Of a stretch of DNA of 64,000 nucleotides, positions 7,508 through 15,471 are shown piece after piece. Below the pieces are notes generated by a model. It saw only the letters and a list, made by a program, of their open reading frames with translations, was not told the origin of the DNA and did not search any database. How positions within the stretch are numbered: the stretch's first letter is position 1; each line of letters starts with the position of its first letter. The position numbers and the translations under genes are program-made. This DNA is from Crassaminicella thermophila (GTDB taxonomy: Bacteria; Bacillota; Clostridia; Peptostreptococcales; Thermotaleaceae): positions 186,001-250,000 of the forward strand of contig NZ_CP042243.1 in assembly GCF_008152325.1 (NCBI RefSeq), in the 5' to 3' direction.

Positions 7508-7966
7508 ATGGACTATTTGATACATTTTTTTTCTGCATGGATAAGCTTTATAGGGCCTATGAGTGTTTTAAATATAAAAACAACCTATAAGCAGCAGTTT
7601 TTATATACATTTATTTTAGGAAGTGTAGCAATTATTTCAAGAAGTTTGTATCAATGGATACAGATGCCTTTTGGAGTACATACCATTATATACATAGTGA
7701 CAGCTGTTTTTCTAATGAAAAAAATTATAAAATCATTAAGTTTGGTCAAAACTATTTTGATTGTTTGGGTAAGTATTTTAATTATTATTATAACGGAAAT
7801 CATTGTGACCTTTCCTCTACAGGTTTATTTTGGAATATCATTAACTAATGCTGAATCAAATCCTGTACTTGTTTTTTTACTTGGGGGAATAGGATCAAAT
7901 ATAGGATTAATCTTTATGTGGCTCATTGGTAAATATGTAAGGAAAAATAAAAAAGTAATTTCCTAA
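7508..7966 (+). CDS. Membrane protein, putative sensor partner of the adjacent kinase
   Basis: The 152-residue product has about four or five membrane helices: FFSAWISFIGPMSVLNI, FLYTFILGSVAIISRSLY, IYIVTAVFLMKKII, TILIVWVSILIIIITEIIV and LVFLLGGIGSNIGLIFMWLIG. It has no catalytic domain. Its arrangement and the order of short helices resemble the membrane input region of AgrC/ComD-like kinases, but as a free-standing gene. It ends 19 bp before the ATG of a Spo0B-type histidine kinase and shares its transcript. The sensor role is inferred from this pairing; I do not recognise a named family. Confidence 0.65.
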   Translation: MDYLIHFFSAWISFIGPMSVLNIKTTYKQQFLYTFILGSVAIISRSLYQWIQMPFGVHTIIYIVTAVFLMKKIIKSLSLVKTILIVWVSILIIIITEIIVTFPLQVYFGISLTNAESNPVLVFLLGGIGSNIGLIFMWLIGKYVRKNKKVIS

Positions 7967-7985
7967 GTAAAAGGAAGTGAAACAT

Positions 7986-8900
7986 ATGCCAAAAAAATTT
8001 TATGATAGAATGTTTAAAGAGAAAAGAGAAATTTTTACTATTTTTTTCTTAGTTCAAGTGACTATATTAATAGGAATTACTGTTTATTGGATTGGGAATA
8101 AATACGGGATATTGGATAAATATTATGCATCTTATGTGTTTGAAAACATACTTTTAGTGGTATTGTTTTTAAATGGTATCTTAGGAATTGTAACATTATA
8201 CATGTTAAAGGAATTTTTGTTGTTGACTGAAAAGGAAAAGGAGCTTGAAATACAAAAATTTAAACTAGAACAAATGGAAGATACTAATCTTTTGTTGCAT
8301 GGGCAGAGGCATGATTTTTTAAACAATATTCAAGTTATTGCAGGTATGCTTTATCTAGGAAATATAGAAAAGGCTAAAGAATATATTAAGGGTTTCACTA
8401 AGGGGATGGTCGTAGATAACAAAGACCTTAATATTCTTGAAGAAGTAAAATGTCCTCATCTTCATACCTTATTCTTAAATAAATTATACAAATGCAAAGA
8501 ATTAGGTATTGAAATTCATTATGACTTAGAAAAAGAGATCAATTTAGAGAACTACGATGCAATAGATTTAGTGAGAATATTAGGAAATCTTTTAGATAAT
8601 GCTATTTATGCAGTTAAGTCTCTTGATAAAGAACGAAGAAAAATAAATGTGTCTATATTTGAAGATATGGGAGAATTAGTATTTGAAGTATATCAAATGG
8701 CACCGATTATTCCAAAAGAAATAAAAGAAAAGATTTTTAAGAGAGGATTTACAACAAAGAAAAATGAAGGAACAGGAATGGGGTTATACAATGTAAAAAA
8801 TATTGTACAGAAATATGAAGGAGATATAACCTTAATAAGTGAAGAAGGTTTTGGGACAAGTTTTACTGTAAAGCTGCCTATTCCTACAGGAGTAAAATAA
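7986..8900 (+). CDS. Sensor histidine kinase, Spo0B/GHKL type
   Basis: The product is about 304 residues. It has two N-terminal membrane helices (IFTIFFLVQVTILIGITVYW, then ENILLVVLFLNGILGIVTLY), a short coiled coil, and a Spo0B-like phosphoacceptor helix, GQRHDFLNNIQVIAGML, with the histidine near residue 108. A GHKL ATPase domain follows, with N-box ILGNLLDNAIYA and G-box NEGTGMGLYNVKNIV. The sequence fits the CitA/DcuS/AgrC-like class. There is no response regulator next to it, so its phosphorylation target is unknown. ATG 7986 is preferred (AAAGGAAG upstream) over GTG 7977. It is co-transcribed with the membrane protein upstream. Confidence 0.85.
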   Translation: MPKKFYDRMFKEKREIFTIFFLVQVTILIGITVYWIGNKYGILDKYYASYVFENILLVVLFLNGILGIVTLYMLKEFLLLTEKEKELEIQKFKLEQMEDTNLLLHGQRHDFLNNIQVIAGMLYLGNIEKAKEYIKGFTKGMVVDNKDLNILEEVKCPHLHTLFLNKLYKCKELGIEIHYDLEKEINLENYDAIDLVRILGNLLDNAIYAVKSLDKERRKINVSIFEDMGELVFEVYQMAPIIPKEIKEKIFKRGFTTKKNEGTGMGLYNVKNIVQKYEGDITLISEEGFGTSFTVKLPIPTGVK

Positions 8901-8916
8901 GATATATAAAAAAGTT

Positions 8917-9759
8917 TTAGGGAGTGTTTTTTAATTTTAAAATATAAGCTTTAGAGAGTAATTGTATATCACATAGATCAACTGTTTTTTGGTCTTTGGC
9001 CATTATATATAAAAAGAAGGTTCCTTTAAAAGCATCTATGTATTTTACATAGATACGACCTTTTAAAGAGATGAGAGGGTATTCATACCCTTTATAAAAA
9101 TTTTTATGGGGTTTACCGTACTGTATATAACCTGTGTTTTTAATAGAACTTTTTTTATGAATAGGGGCATTACTTTTTATTATTGCATCTATTTTTGTCC
9201 ATCCATTCATTCCAATATATGTTTGATTATATGCTATCTTTTGTACTGTTGTTTCGAAGAAAACCTTATCTTTTGGACAGCCGACAGAAGGAAGTACTAG
9301 GTGGGTTTGATCAAACATGGGTACTTTTTTTATTTCTTCTATATTTATATTTCCTTTCTTATCAAAGCCGTATGGTCTATCTGAGTCATTGCAAAAAACT
9401 GCATATCCACCATAAAAGGAAGCATAATAGGGAGAAGCATGATTATAGAAATTAGAACTTCCCTTAAAAAAATCGAATGCTCCAAAGGAATATAAGATGT
9501 ATAAGGATACGTCTTTTTTTATGTATTGAGAAAAATATTTGCTGGCATCATAATGAAGCATAAGGGGATACCAATCTTTTTTTCTTGTTTTAAGACCACC
9601 AGGAATATAAAAGTTTATCCCTTTTTTATGAAGTGTGTTTTGAGTTTTATCATATAGATACATGAATGCATAACTTTTTAGACTATCCCAAAAGGTAAAA
9701 TCTAGTACATTACATAGGATGATAAATGACAAAAAACATATAAATATTATTTTTTTCAT
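8917..9759 (-). CDS. Exported protein of unknown function
   Basis: The product is about 280 residues with an N-terminal signal sequence or anchor (KKIIFICFLSFIILCNVLDF) and no lipobox cysteine in the right place. The rest is aromatic-rich and looks like a secreted beta-rich domain: YIPGGLKTRKKDWYPLMLHYDASKYF, NHASPYYASFYGGYAVFCND, and a C-terminal half with LISLKGRIYVKYIDAFKGTFFLYI. I do not recognise the family. AGGAG lies 6 nt before ATG 9759. It is a single gene on the minus strand. A fragment of the MITE-like repeat starts about 12 bp upstream of the start codon and so forms part of its promoter region. Confidence 0.6.
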   Translation of the reverse strand: MKKIIFICFLSFIILCNVLDFTFWDSLKSYAFMYLYDKTQNTLHKKGINFYIPGGLKTRKKDWYPLMLHYDASKYFSQYIKKDVSLYILYSFGAFDFFKGSSNFYNHASPYYASFYGGYAVFCNDSDRPYGFDKKGNINIEEIKKVPMFDQTHLVLPSVGCPKDKVFFETTVQKIAYNQTYIGMNGWTKIDAIIKSNAPIHKKSSIKNTGYIQYGKPHKNFYKGYEYPLISLKGRIYVKYIDAFKGTFFLYIMAKDQKTVDLCDIQLLSKAYILKLKNTP

Positions 9760-9770
9760 AAGCAACTCCT

Positions 9771-9830
9771 AAGTTATCTGGAATGAACGTGTCTTTATAT
9801 TTCGTTTTTAAGTTGGTTATTTATAGAATA
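9771..9830. repeat. Partial copy of the MITE-like repeat (right end)
   Basis: AGTTATCTGGAATGAACGT at 9771-9789 is identical to 1758-1776 within the 1641-1810 element. The similarity decays over the next 30-40 bases (TATTTCGTTTTTAAG, then GGTTATTTATA in place of TTGTTTATCTATA). The left two-thirds of the element is absent; the coding sequence of the exported protein begins at that boundary. Confidence 0.55.
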
Positions 9831-9956
9831 TGCTATAAAAATATAAATATTTAATTTTTTACTAAAGATATAGTAAAAATTTCATAAAAATAAGTTCTAT
9901 AAGTTTTTTGTCATATCATGGTATAATAGAGGAAAATAAAAGAGTGAGGTGTCTAA

Positions 9957-11429
9957 ATGAACAGAAATAAGTTTTTTTTAGTCGTGGCAATTGTTGCATT
10001 AATTATGATGCTTAGCGGGTGTGGGGCACCCACGTCAAAGGCAGATGGCACAACTACTGATGAAGTTTACAAAGATGAAAATAAGGACATAAGTGAAGAG
10101 GAAACTGCATCAAAAGAAGATACTATTGAAGAAAAGAATATTGTCTATATTAGTGCCAGTAAATTAAATGTTCGAAAAGAAGCTCAAAAAGATGCTCAAA
10201 TTTTAGAGAGCTTTATGAAGGGGACTGCTGTTGAAGTAGTTGAAGAAAAAACTAATGAACAAAATGAGCTTTGGTATAAAATTAATTTTGATACAATTGA
10301 TGGAAAAAAGACAGGATGGATTTTATCTACTTATACGGTAAAAGATCGTATAGAATTGTTGAGTGAAGACTTAAGGGTTTTAGATTTTTCTCCACAAAAA
10401 AAGATAAAAGAATATCCTAATAATAAAAGAGTAAAAGTAAAAGGTGTATATGTTACAGAACATTCTTTTATAGGAGAAGGATTTGAGAGACTTTTAAATC
10501 TTGCTAAAGAGAGTGAAATAAATGCATTTGTTATAGATGTAAAAGATGATGATGGAATTTTATTATTTCCAAGTGAAGCTGCTGAGAAGTATTCTAAAGA
10601 AGCAAATGAAAGAGCAAGATGCAGCATAGAAAAGTTCAATGAAAGAATGAAAATATTAAAAGAAAATGGAATATATACAATAGCAAGAATCGTTACATTT
10701 AAAGATCCTATGTACACAAAAGCACACCCAGATAGAGCAATACTTGATAGAAGAACAGGAAAAACATTTGTAAGTAGAGATAAGTTAAGATGGGCTTCTC
10801 CCCACGATCGAGAACTTTGGGAGTATGATATAGCAGTTGCCAAAGAAGCTGCAAAACTAGGCTTTAATGAAATACAATTTGATTATGTACGTTTCCCTGC
10901 TTCAAATGGGAATAAGCTTGATAAGGTTTTAGATTATAGAAATAACTATGGTGATTTAAGTAAGGCGCAAACAATTCAGAATTTCTTAAAACAAGCTTAT
11001 AGGGAACTTTCTAAAGAAGAAGTTTATATTAGTGCGGATATATTTGGATTAGTAGGATCTGTTGCAGATGATATGGGGCTAGGCCAGTATTGGGAAGCTA
11101 TAAGTAATGTGGTAGATTATGTTTGTCCTATGATGTATCCAAGTCATTATGCAAATGGAACTTATGGTATTTCTATACCAGATGCATATCCTTATGAAAC
11201 GATATATTATGGAGTCAAAGATGCATTGGCTAGAAATAAAAATATACAAACGCCTGCTATAATCCGTCCATGGATTCAAGATTTTACTGCTAGTTGGGTA
11301 AAAGGACATATTAGATATGGATCAAAACAAGTAAAGGATCAAATCAAAGCATTAAAGGAAAATGGAATTGAAGAGTTTTTATTATGGAATGCAGGAAATA
11401 AATACTCACAAGAGGCACTTATGAAATAA
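9957..11429 (+). CDS. Lipoprotein with SH3-like domain and putative glycoside hydrolase domain (DUF4015-like)
   Basis: The product has 490 residues. The lipobox MLSGCG near residue 22 predicts a lipid-anchored surface protein. An acidic linker leads to a bacterial SH3 domain at about 58-125 (ISASKLNVRKEAQKDAQILE and WYKINFDTIDGKKTGWI). From about 150 to the end is a TIM-barrel-like domain: VKGVYVTEHS, FVIDVKDDDG, YTIARIVTFKDP, FNEIQFDYVRFP, ADIFGLVG, DYVCPMMYPSHY and RPWIQDF. This pattern belongs to the putative glycoside hydrolase family often annotated as DUF4015. A role in cell-wall or surface polysaccharide turnover is inferred; the substrate is unknown. Confidence 0.85.
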   Translation: MNRNKFFLVVAIVALIMMLSGCGAPTSKADGTTTDEVYKDENKDISEEETASKEDTIEEKNIVYISASKLNVRKEAQKDAQILESFMKGTAVEVVEEKTNEQNELWYKINFDTIDGKKTGWILSTYTVKDRIELLSEDLRVLDFSPQKKIKEYPNNKRVKVKGVYVTEHSFIGEGFERLLNLAKESEINAFVIDVKDDDGILLFPSEAAEKYSKEANERARCSIEKFNERMKILKENGIYTIARIVTFKDPMYTKAHPDRAILDRRTGKTFVSRDKLRWASPHDRELWEYDIAVAKEAAKLGFNEIQFDYVRFPASNGNKLDKVLDYRNNYGDLSKAQTIQNFLKQAYRELSKEEVYISADIFGLVGSVADDMGLGQYWEAISNVVDYVCPMMYPSHYANGTYGISIPDAYPYETIYYGVKDALARNKNIQTPAIIRPWIQDFTASWVKGHIRYGSKQVKDQIKALKENGIEEFLLWNAGNKYSQEALMK

Positions 11430-11445
11430 TAGACAGTATATCAGA

Positions 11446-11474
11446 TTGACAATAAAAAAGTAGCATGATAAGAT
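11446..11474 (+). promoter_or_regulatory. pyrE promoter
   Basis: The -35 box TTGACA (11446-11451), a 17-nt spacer and TAAGAT (11469-11474) place the start of transcription near 11481, only a few nucleotides before the PyrR-type hairpin. Confidence 0.6.
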
Positions 11475-11488
11475 TAATAAGATAAATA

Positions 11489-11524
11489 CCTTTAAAAGAA
11501 GTCCAGTGAGGCTAACAAGGGAGG
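11489..11524 (+). promoter_or_regulatory. PyrR-binding RNA hairpin running into the pyrE Shine-Dalgarno
   Basis: The leader contains AGTCCAGTGAGGCT followed by AACAAGG, the conserved PyrR-binding loop (CNGNGA hexaloop, here CAGTGA, closed by AGTC/GGCT). The lower stem CCTT (11489-11492)/AAGG (11517-11520) is also present. The 3' arm AAGG is the first part of the Shine-Dalgarno AAGGGAGG (11517-11524). No terminator or antiterminator lies between hairpin and gene. Binding of PyrR with UMP would therefore hide the ribosome site, giving translational rather than transcriptional control. Confidence 0.8.
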
Positions 11525-11531
11525 AATAAAA

Positions 11532-12167
11532 ATGAATATGAGTCAAGAAATTGCTAAAAAGCTTTTAGAAATTGGTGCAGTAGATATAAGAAGTATGAAT
11601 GATTTATTTACTTGGGCATCAGGAATTAAATCTCCAATATATTGTGATAATCGTCTTACAATGAGTTATCCAGAGATTAGAGACATGATTGCACAAGGAT
11701 TTGAAAGCATCATTAGAGAAAATTTTTCTGAAGCAGAAGTTTTAGTAGGAACAGCTACAGCTGGGATTCCTCATGCTGCATGGGTATCTCAGAAAATGAA
11801 TTTGCCTATGGCGTATGTAAGAAGTTCAGCAAAGGGTCATGGAAAAGGAAATCAAATTGAGGGGCTTATAAGAAAAGGGCAAAAGGTTGTAGTTATTGAA
11901 GATTTATTATCCACAGGTGGAAGTTCTATGAAGGCAGTAGACGCCCTTAAAGAAGCAGGTGCAGATGTTTTAGGGGTTGTAGCAATATTTACCTATGGAT
12001 TTGATCAAGTAGATCAACTTTTTGATGAAAAAGGTATTCCTTATAAGACATTAACAAATTATGGAGTTCTTCTTCCTATTGCCGTTAAAATGGGATATAT
12101 AAAAGCGGAAGATAAGTCGATTTTGGAAAAATGGAGTAAAGACCCTTATATATTTACGAAAAAGTAG
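11532..12167 (+). CDS. pyrE: Orotate phosphoribosyltransferase
   Basis: The 211-residue product transfers ribose-5-phosphate from PRPP to orotate, making OMP in UMP synthesis. Visible motifs are the PRPP-binding loop VVVIEDLLSTGGSSMKA near residue 120, the flexible catalytic loop RSSAKGHGKGNQIEG near 96, and SGIKSPIYCDNRL near the N-terminus. The gene is alone, with its own promoter and terminator, away from other pyr genes. The PyrR-type hairpin overlapping its ribosome site indicates feedback by uridine nucleotides. Confidence 0.96.
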   Translation: MNMSQEIAKKLLEIGAVDIRSMNDLFTWASGIKSPIYCDNRLTMSYPEIRDMIAQGFESIIRENFSEAEVLVGTATAGIPHAAWVSQKMNLPMAYVRSSAKGHGKGNQIEGLIRKGQKVVVIEDLLSTGGSSMKAVDALKEAGADVLGVVAIFTYGFDQVDQLFDEKGIPYKTLTNYGVLLPIAVKMGYIKAEDKSILEKWSKDPYIFTKK

Positions 12168-12168
12168 C

Positions 12169-12200
12169 AGGATATGCAAATGCATATCCTTTTATGTTTT
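12169..12200 (+). terminator. Intrinsic terminator after pyrE
   Basis: The hairpin AGGATATGCA/TGCATATCCT is followed by TTTATGTTTT. Confidence 0.8.
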
Positions 12201-12342
12201 GGGAAATAATGGATAAATATCAATAGAAATATAAAACTAAGAACTTAAGAGCATAATAGAGAATTTATGCTAAAAGAGAGCAAAATTTGTAAGAATTAGT
12301 CCCATAGGATTATTGTCATAAGAGAGGACAATGATGCATAAT

Positions 12343-12358
12343 ATACAATATGTAGTGC
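12343..12358 (+). promoter_or_regulatory. NrdR box upstream of nrdD
   Basis: ATACAATATGTAGTGC matches the NrdR consensus ACACWATATATWGTGT at 13 of 16 positions and lies 35 bp before the nrdD start. NrdR boxes usually occur in pairs; I could not find a convincing second box 30-33 bp away. Confidence 0.55.
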
Positions 12359-12392
12359 TCGAAGGAAAAAGAAACACAATAGGAGGGGTAGG

Positions 12393-14519
12393 ATGTCAGT
12401 CACAAAGGTTCAAAAGAGAAACGGAGAAATTGTCGATTTTGACAGTAGTAAAATTAAACTAGCTATCTTTGCTGCAGCAAAATCTGTAGGTGGAAAAGAT
12501 GAAATGGTTGCTGCTAGACTTGCAAAGATTGTAGTTGAAATTATAAATGAAACATATGGAGCTAGTATACCGTCTGTAGAGGATGTTCAAGATATAGTAG
12601 AAAAAGTATTAATTGAAGAAGGACATGCTAAAACAGCAAAGGCATACATTCTTTATAGAAAAAGACATGAAGAAATAAGAGAAGTGAAAAACTTATTTAT
12701 GGATGCAGAAAGAATGATTGAAGAATATGTCAATCTAGAGGATTGGCGTGTAAATGAAAATGCTAACATGGGATTTTCGTTACAAGGATTAAACAATCAT
12801 ATTGTTGAAAGTATTACAAAAAAATACTGGTTAAATAAAATCTATAGAAAAGAATTAAGAGAAGCACATATTCGAGGAGATTTACATATTCACGATTTAG
12901 GACTATTAGCACCTTATTGTTGTGGATGGGATTTAGAAGCTTTTTTAAGATATGGATTTAAAGGAGCAAAAGGAAAAATTGAATCTAAGCCTCCAAGGCA
13001 TTTAGAATCTGCTTTAGGTCAACTTGTAAACTTACTTTATACACTACAAGGGGAATCAGCAGGGGCACAAGCTGTATCTAGTATTGATACATATTTAGCA
13101 CCTTTTATCTATTATGATAATTTATCTTATGAGCAAGTAAAAAAAGCTATTCAAAGATTTGTATTCAACTTAAATGTGCCTACAAGAGTAGGTTTTCAAA
13201 CACCTTTTACCAATGTTACTTTAGATATTACACCGCATCCATTACTTAAAAATCAGCCTGTAATAATAGGCGGTGAAAGAATGGATAAAACCTATAAAGA
13301 ATTCCAAAAGGAAATGGATGTGTTTAATAAAGCTTTTTGTGAGGTAATGATGGAAGGGGATGGAGCAGGTAGAGCATTTAGCTTTCCAATTCCTACAGTA
13401 AACATTACACCAGATTTTCCTTGGGATTCTGAGCCTGTAAATGCTATTATGGAAATGACGAGAAAATTTGGAACACCTTATTTTGCAAATTTCTTAAATT
13501 CAGATTTATCACCTGAAGATGTTCGATCTATGTGCTGTCGTTTGAGACTTGATAATAGAGAGTTAAGAAGAAGAGGTGGAGGATTATTTGGTGCAAATCC
13601 ATTGACTGGGTCTATTAATGTTGTTACATTGAATATGGCAAGAATAGGTTATTTATCAAAATCTATAGAAGAGTTCAAAAAAAGAGTAAGAGAATTGATG
13701 GAAATTGCAAAGGAAATTTGTGAAAATAAAAGAGATGTACTTGAAAAGTATATGGATGCAGGATTATATCCTTACTCTAGATTCTATCTTCAAGGGGTTA
13801 AGGATAGTACTGGGGAATATTTTAAAAATCATTTTTCAACCATTGGTTTAAATGGTATGAATGAAGCTTGTATAAATCTATTAGGTGTAGATATTACAAC
13901 AGAAGAAGGAAATGAATTTGCAGTTGAAATTATGGAATTTATGAATCGTGTTATACAGATATTCCAAGAAGAAACAGGAAGCTTATGGAATTTAGAGGCA
14001 TCTCCTGCAGAAGGAGCAAGTTATAGATTTGCAAGACTTGATAAAAAAATGTATCCAAATATTTTTACACAGGGAAAAGATGAACCTTATTATACAAATT
14101 CTACACAACTTCCAGTAGGCTATACAAATGATATATTTGAAGCTGTCGAACTGCAAGAAAAATTACAGTCTTTATATACAGGAGGAACAGTTTTACACGG
14201 ATTTATAGGAGAAGAAATTGATAGTATTGAAACTTGTAAAATCCTTCTGAAAAGAGTAATGGAAAACAGTAGTATACCTTATATTACTATTACCCCAACT
14301 TTTTCAATTTGTGGAGAGCATGGATATTTATCTGGTGAACATTTTGAATGTCCACATTGTGGAAAGGAAGCAGAAGTTTGGACACGAGTAGTAGGATTCC
14401 ACAGACCTGTTCAGGCATGGAATAAAGGAAAACGCGAAGAATTTAAGGACAGAAAAGAATTTTCTCATATAGAAAGCCTAAAGCATAAACAATCTATTAC
14501 AAATATAAAAATCGGCTAA
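12393..14519 (+). CDS. nrdD: Anaerobic ribonucleoside-triphosphate reductase
   Basis: The 708-residue class III ribonucleotide reductase makes deoxyribonucleotides without oxygen. Residues 3-95 form an ATP-cone (VTKVQKRNGEIVDFDSSKI). The catalytic barrel includes HIHDLG, ESAGAQAVSSIDTYLAPFI and SMCCRLRLDNRELRRRGGG. The C-terminus has a zinc site (CGEHGYL, CPHCGKE) and the glycyl-radical loop RVVGFHRPVQAWNKGKREEF, whose glycine is activated by NrdG. AGGAGGGG precedes the ATG. It is followed by nrdG in the same operon, with a hairpin in the 65-bp gap. An NrdR-type box upstream suggests repression when dNTP levels are sufficient. Confidence 0.97.
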   Translation: MSVTKVQKRNGEIVDFDSSKIKLAIFAAAKSVGGKDEMVAARLAKIVVEIINETYGASIPSVEDVQDIVEKVLIEEGHAKTAKAYILYRKRHEEIREVKNLFMDAERMIEEYVNLEDWRVNENANMGFSLQGLNNHIVESITKKYWLNKIYRKELREAHIRGDLHIHDLGLLAPYCCGWDLEAFLRYGFKGAKGKIESKPPRHLESALGQLVNLLYTLQGESAGAQAVSSIDTYLAPFIYYDNLSYEQVKKAIQRFVFNLNVPTRVGFQTPFTNVTLDITPHPLLKNQPVIIGGERMDKTYKEFQKEMDVFNKAFCEVMMEGDGAGRAFSFPIPTVNITPDFPWDSEPVNAIMEMTRKFGTPYFANFLNSDLSPEDVRSMCCRLRLDNRELRRRGGGLFGANPLTGSINVVTLNMARIGYLSKSIEEFKKRVRELMEIAKEICENKRDVLEKYMDAGLYPYSRFYLQGVKDSTGEYFKNHFSTIGLNGMNEACINLLGVDITTEEGNEFAVEIMEFMNRVIQIFQEETGSLWNLEASPAEGASYRFARLDKKMYPNIFTQGKDEPYYTNSTQLPVGYTNDIFEAVELQEKLQSLYTGGTVLHGFIGEEIDSIETCKILLKRVMENSSIPYITITPTFSICGEHGYLSGEHFECPHCGKEAEVWTRVVGFHRPVQAWNKGKREEFKDRKEFSHIESLKHKQSITNIKIG

Positions 14520-14538
14520 AGGGTATGTAATACAATGA

Positions 14539-14562
14539 TAGGCAAGGTTTCAACCTTGCCTA
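14539..14562 (+). promoter_or_regulatory. Intercistronic hairpin between nrdD and nrdG
   Basis: The perfect 11-bp stem TAGGCAAGGTT-TC-AACCTTGCCTA has no T-run after it, so it is not a standard terminator. It may protect the nrdD message or lower nrdG expression relative to nrdD. Confidence 0.6.
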
Positions 14563-14584
14563 AATTAATTAGGGAGTGTTGTAA

Positions 14585-15271
14585 ATGAATATCATAGGCC
14601 ATCAGAAAAGTTCTTTTATAGATTATCCAGAAAAAATCTGTACAGTATATTTTGTAGCAGGGTGTAATTTTAGATGTCCTTATTGTCACAATAGTCATAT
14701 TGTAAAAGAAGCAGGAAAATTTATAAGTGAAGAAGAAATTTTTTCGTTTTTAAACAAAAGGAAGAAGTTTATAGATGCTGTATGTATTTCTGGTGGAGAA
14801 CCTACTCTTTATGAAGAGCTATATGGTTTTATAAAAAAAATAAAAATGGAAGGTTTTTTGGTTAAACTAGATACGAATGGAACAAACCCTAAAATTTTGG
14901 AGAAATTACTTAAAGAAGGGTTAATAGATTATGTTGCGATGGATATAAAAGCACCATTTCATAAATATGAATTTGTGACAAAAGCAAAGATTGATATAGA
15001 AAATATAAAGATGAGTATTCATATTATTAAAAATGCAAATATAGATTATGAATTTAGAACAACGGTGTGTAAAGAATTATTGACGAAAGAAGATTTAATA
15101 GAAATAGCAACTTACTTAAAGGGTAGTAAAAGATACTCTATACAAAACTTTAGAGATGGAGAGACAGTTTTAGCAGGAAAAAATCAATTGCATTCATATG
15201 ATTTGGAAACACTAGAAGAAATTAAAAAAGAAATAGAAGGGTATTTTGAGATTTTTAAAGTTAGAAAATAA
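14585..15271 (+). CDS. nrdG: Anaerobic ribonucleotide reductase activating protein (radical SAM)
   Basis: The 228-residue enzyme has the radical SAM motif CNFRCPYCHNS near residue 28 and CISGGEPTLYEEL near 66. It reductively cleaves S-adenosylmethionine and places the glycyl radical on NrdD. GGGAGTGTTGTAA precedes the ATG. It is the second gene of the nrdDG operon. At 228 residues it belongs to the longer activase type found in Clostridia, compared with about 155 in E. coli. Confidence 0.93.
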   Translation: MNIIGHQKSSFIDYPEKICTVYFVAGCNFRCPYCHNSHIVKEAGKFISEEEIFSFLNKRKKFIDAVCISGGEPTLYEELYGFIKKIKMEGFLVKLDTNGTNPKILEKLLKEGLIDYVAMDIKAPFHKYEFVTKAKIDIENIKMSIHIIKNANIDYEFRTTVCKELLTKEDLIEIATYLKGSKRYSIQNFRDGETVLAGKNQLHSYDLETLEEIKKEIEGYFEIFKVRK

Positions 15272-15286
15272 TAGAATAAAGATATG

Positions 15287-15334
15287 AAAATAAGCCTTGT
15301 ATCGGTAACGAAATAGCGATATAAGGCTTATTTT
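15287..15334 (+). terminator. Intrinsic terminator after nrdG
   Basis: An 18-bp stem (AAAATAAGCCTTGTATCG with CGATATAAGGCTTATTTT, one G-T wobble) has an 11- to 12-nt loop. It is symmetrical and may also work on the other strand. Confidence 0.85.
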
Positions 15335-15400
15335 ATACATTATTAAAAAATACTGGTTGTATTTTAAATTCTATAAAAACAGTGAAAGCTTAACAACAAA

Positions 15401-15428
15401 TTGACATATTTACATATATAAATATGTA
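15401..15428 (+). promoter_or_regulatory. arsR promoter with ArsR-type operator
   Basis: TTGACA (15401-15406) is followed by the inverted repeat TACATA-N6-TATGTA (15411-15428), which overlaps the -10 region and runs into TATAAT at 15427. The placement fits autoregulation by the ArsR encoded 44 bp downstream. Confidence 0.6.
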
Positions 15429-15471
15429 TAATATAATACAATAATAAAACATACATATAGGAGGTGATTAT

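Noticed and set aside
15411-15428. TACATA-N6-TATGTA considered as belonging to the hut enhancer motif family
   Set aside because: The arms and spacer differ from TGTATAA-N3-TTATACA, and the position inside the arsR promoter fits an ArsR operator.
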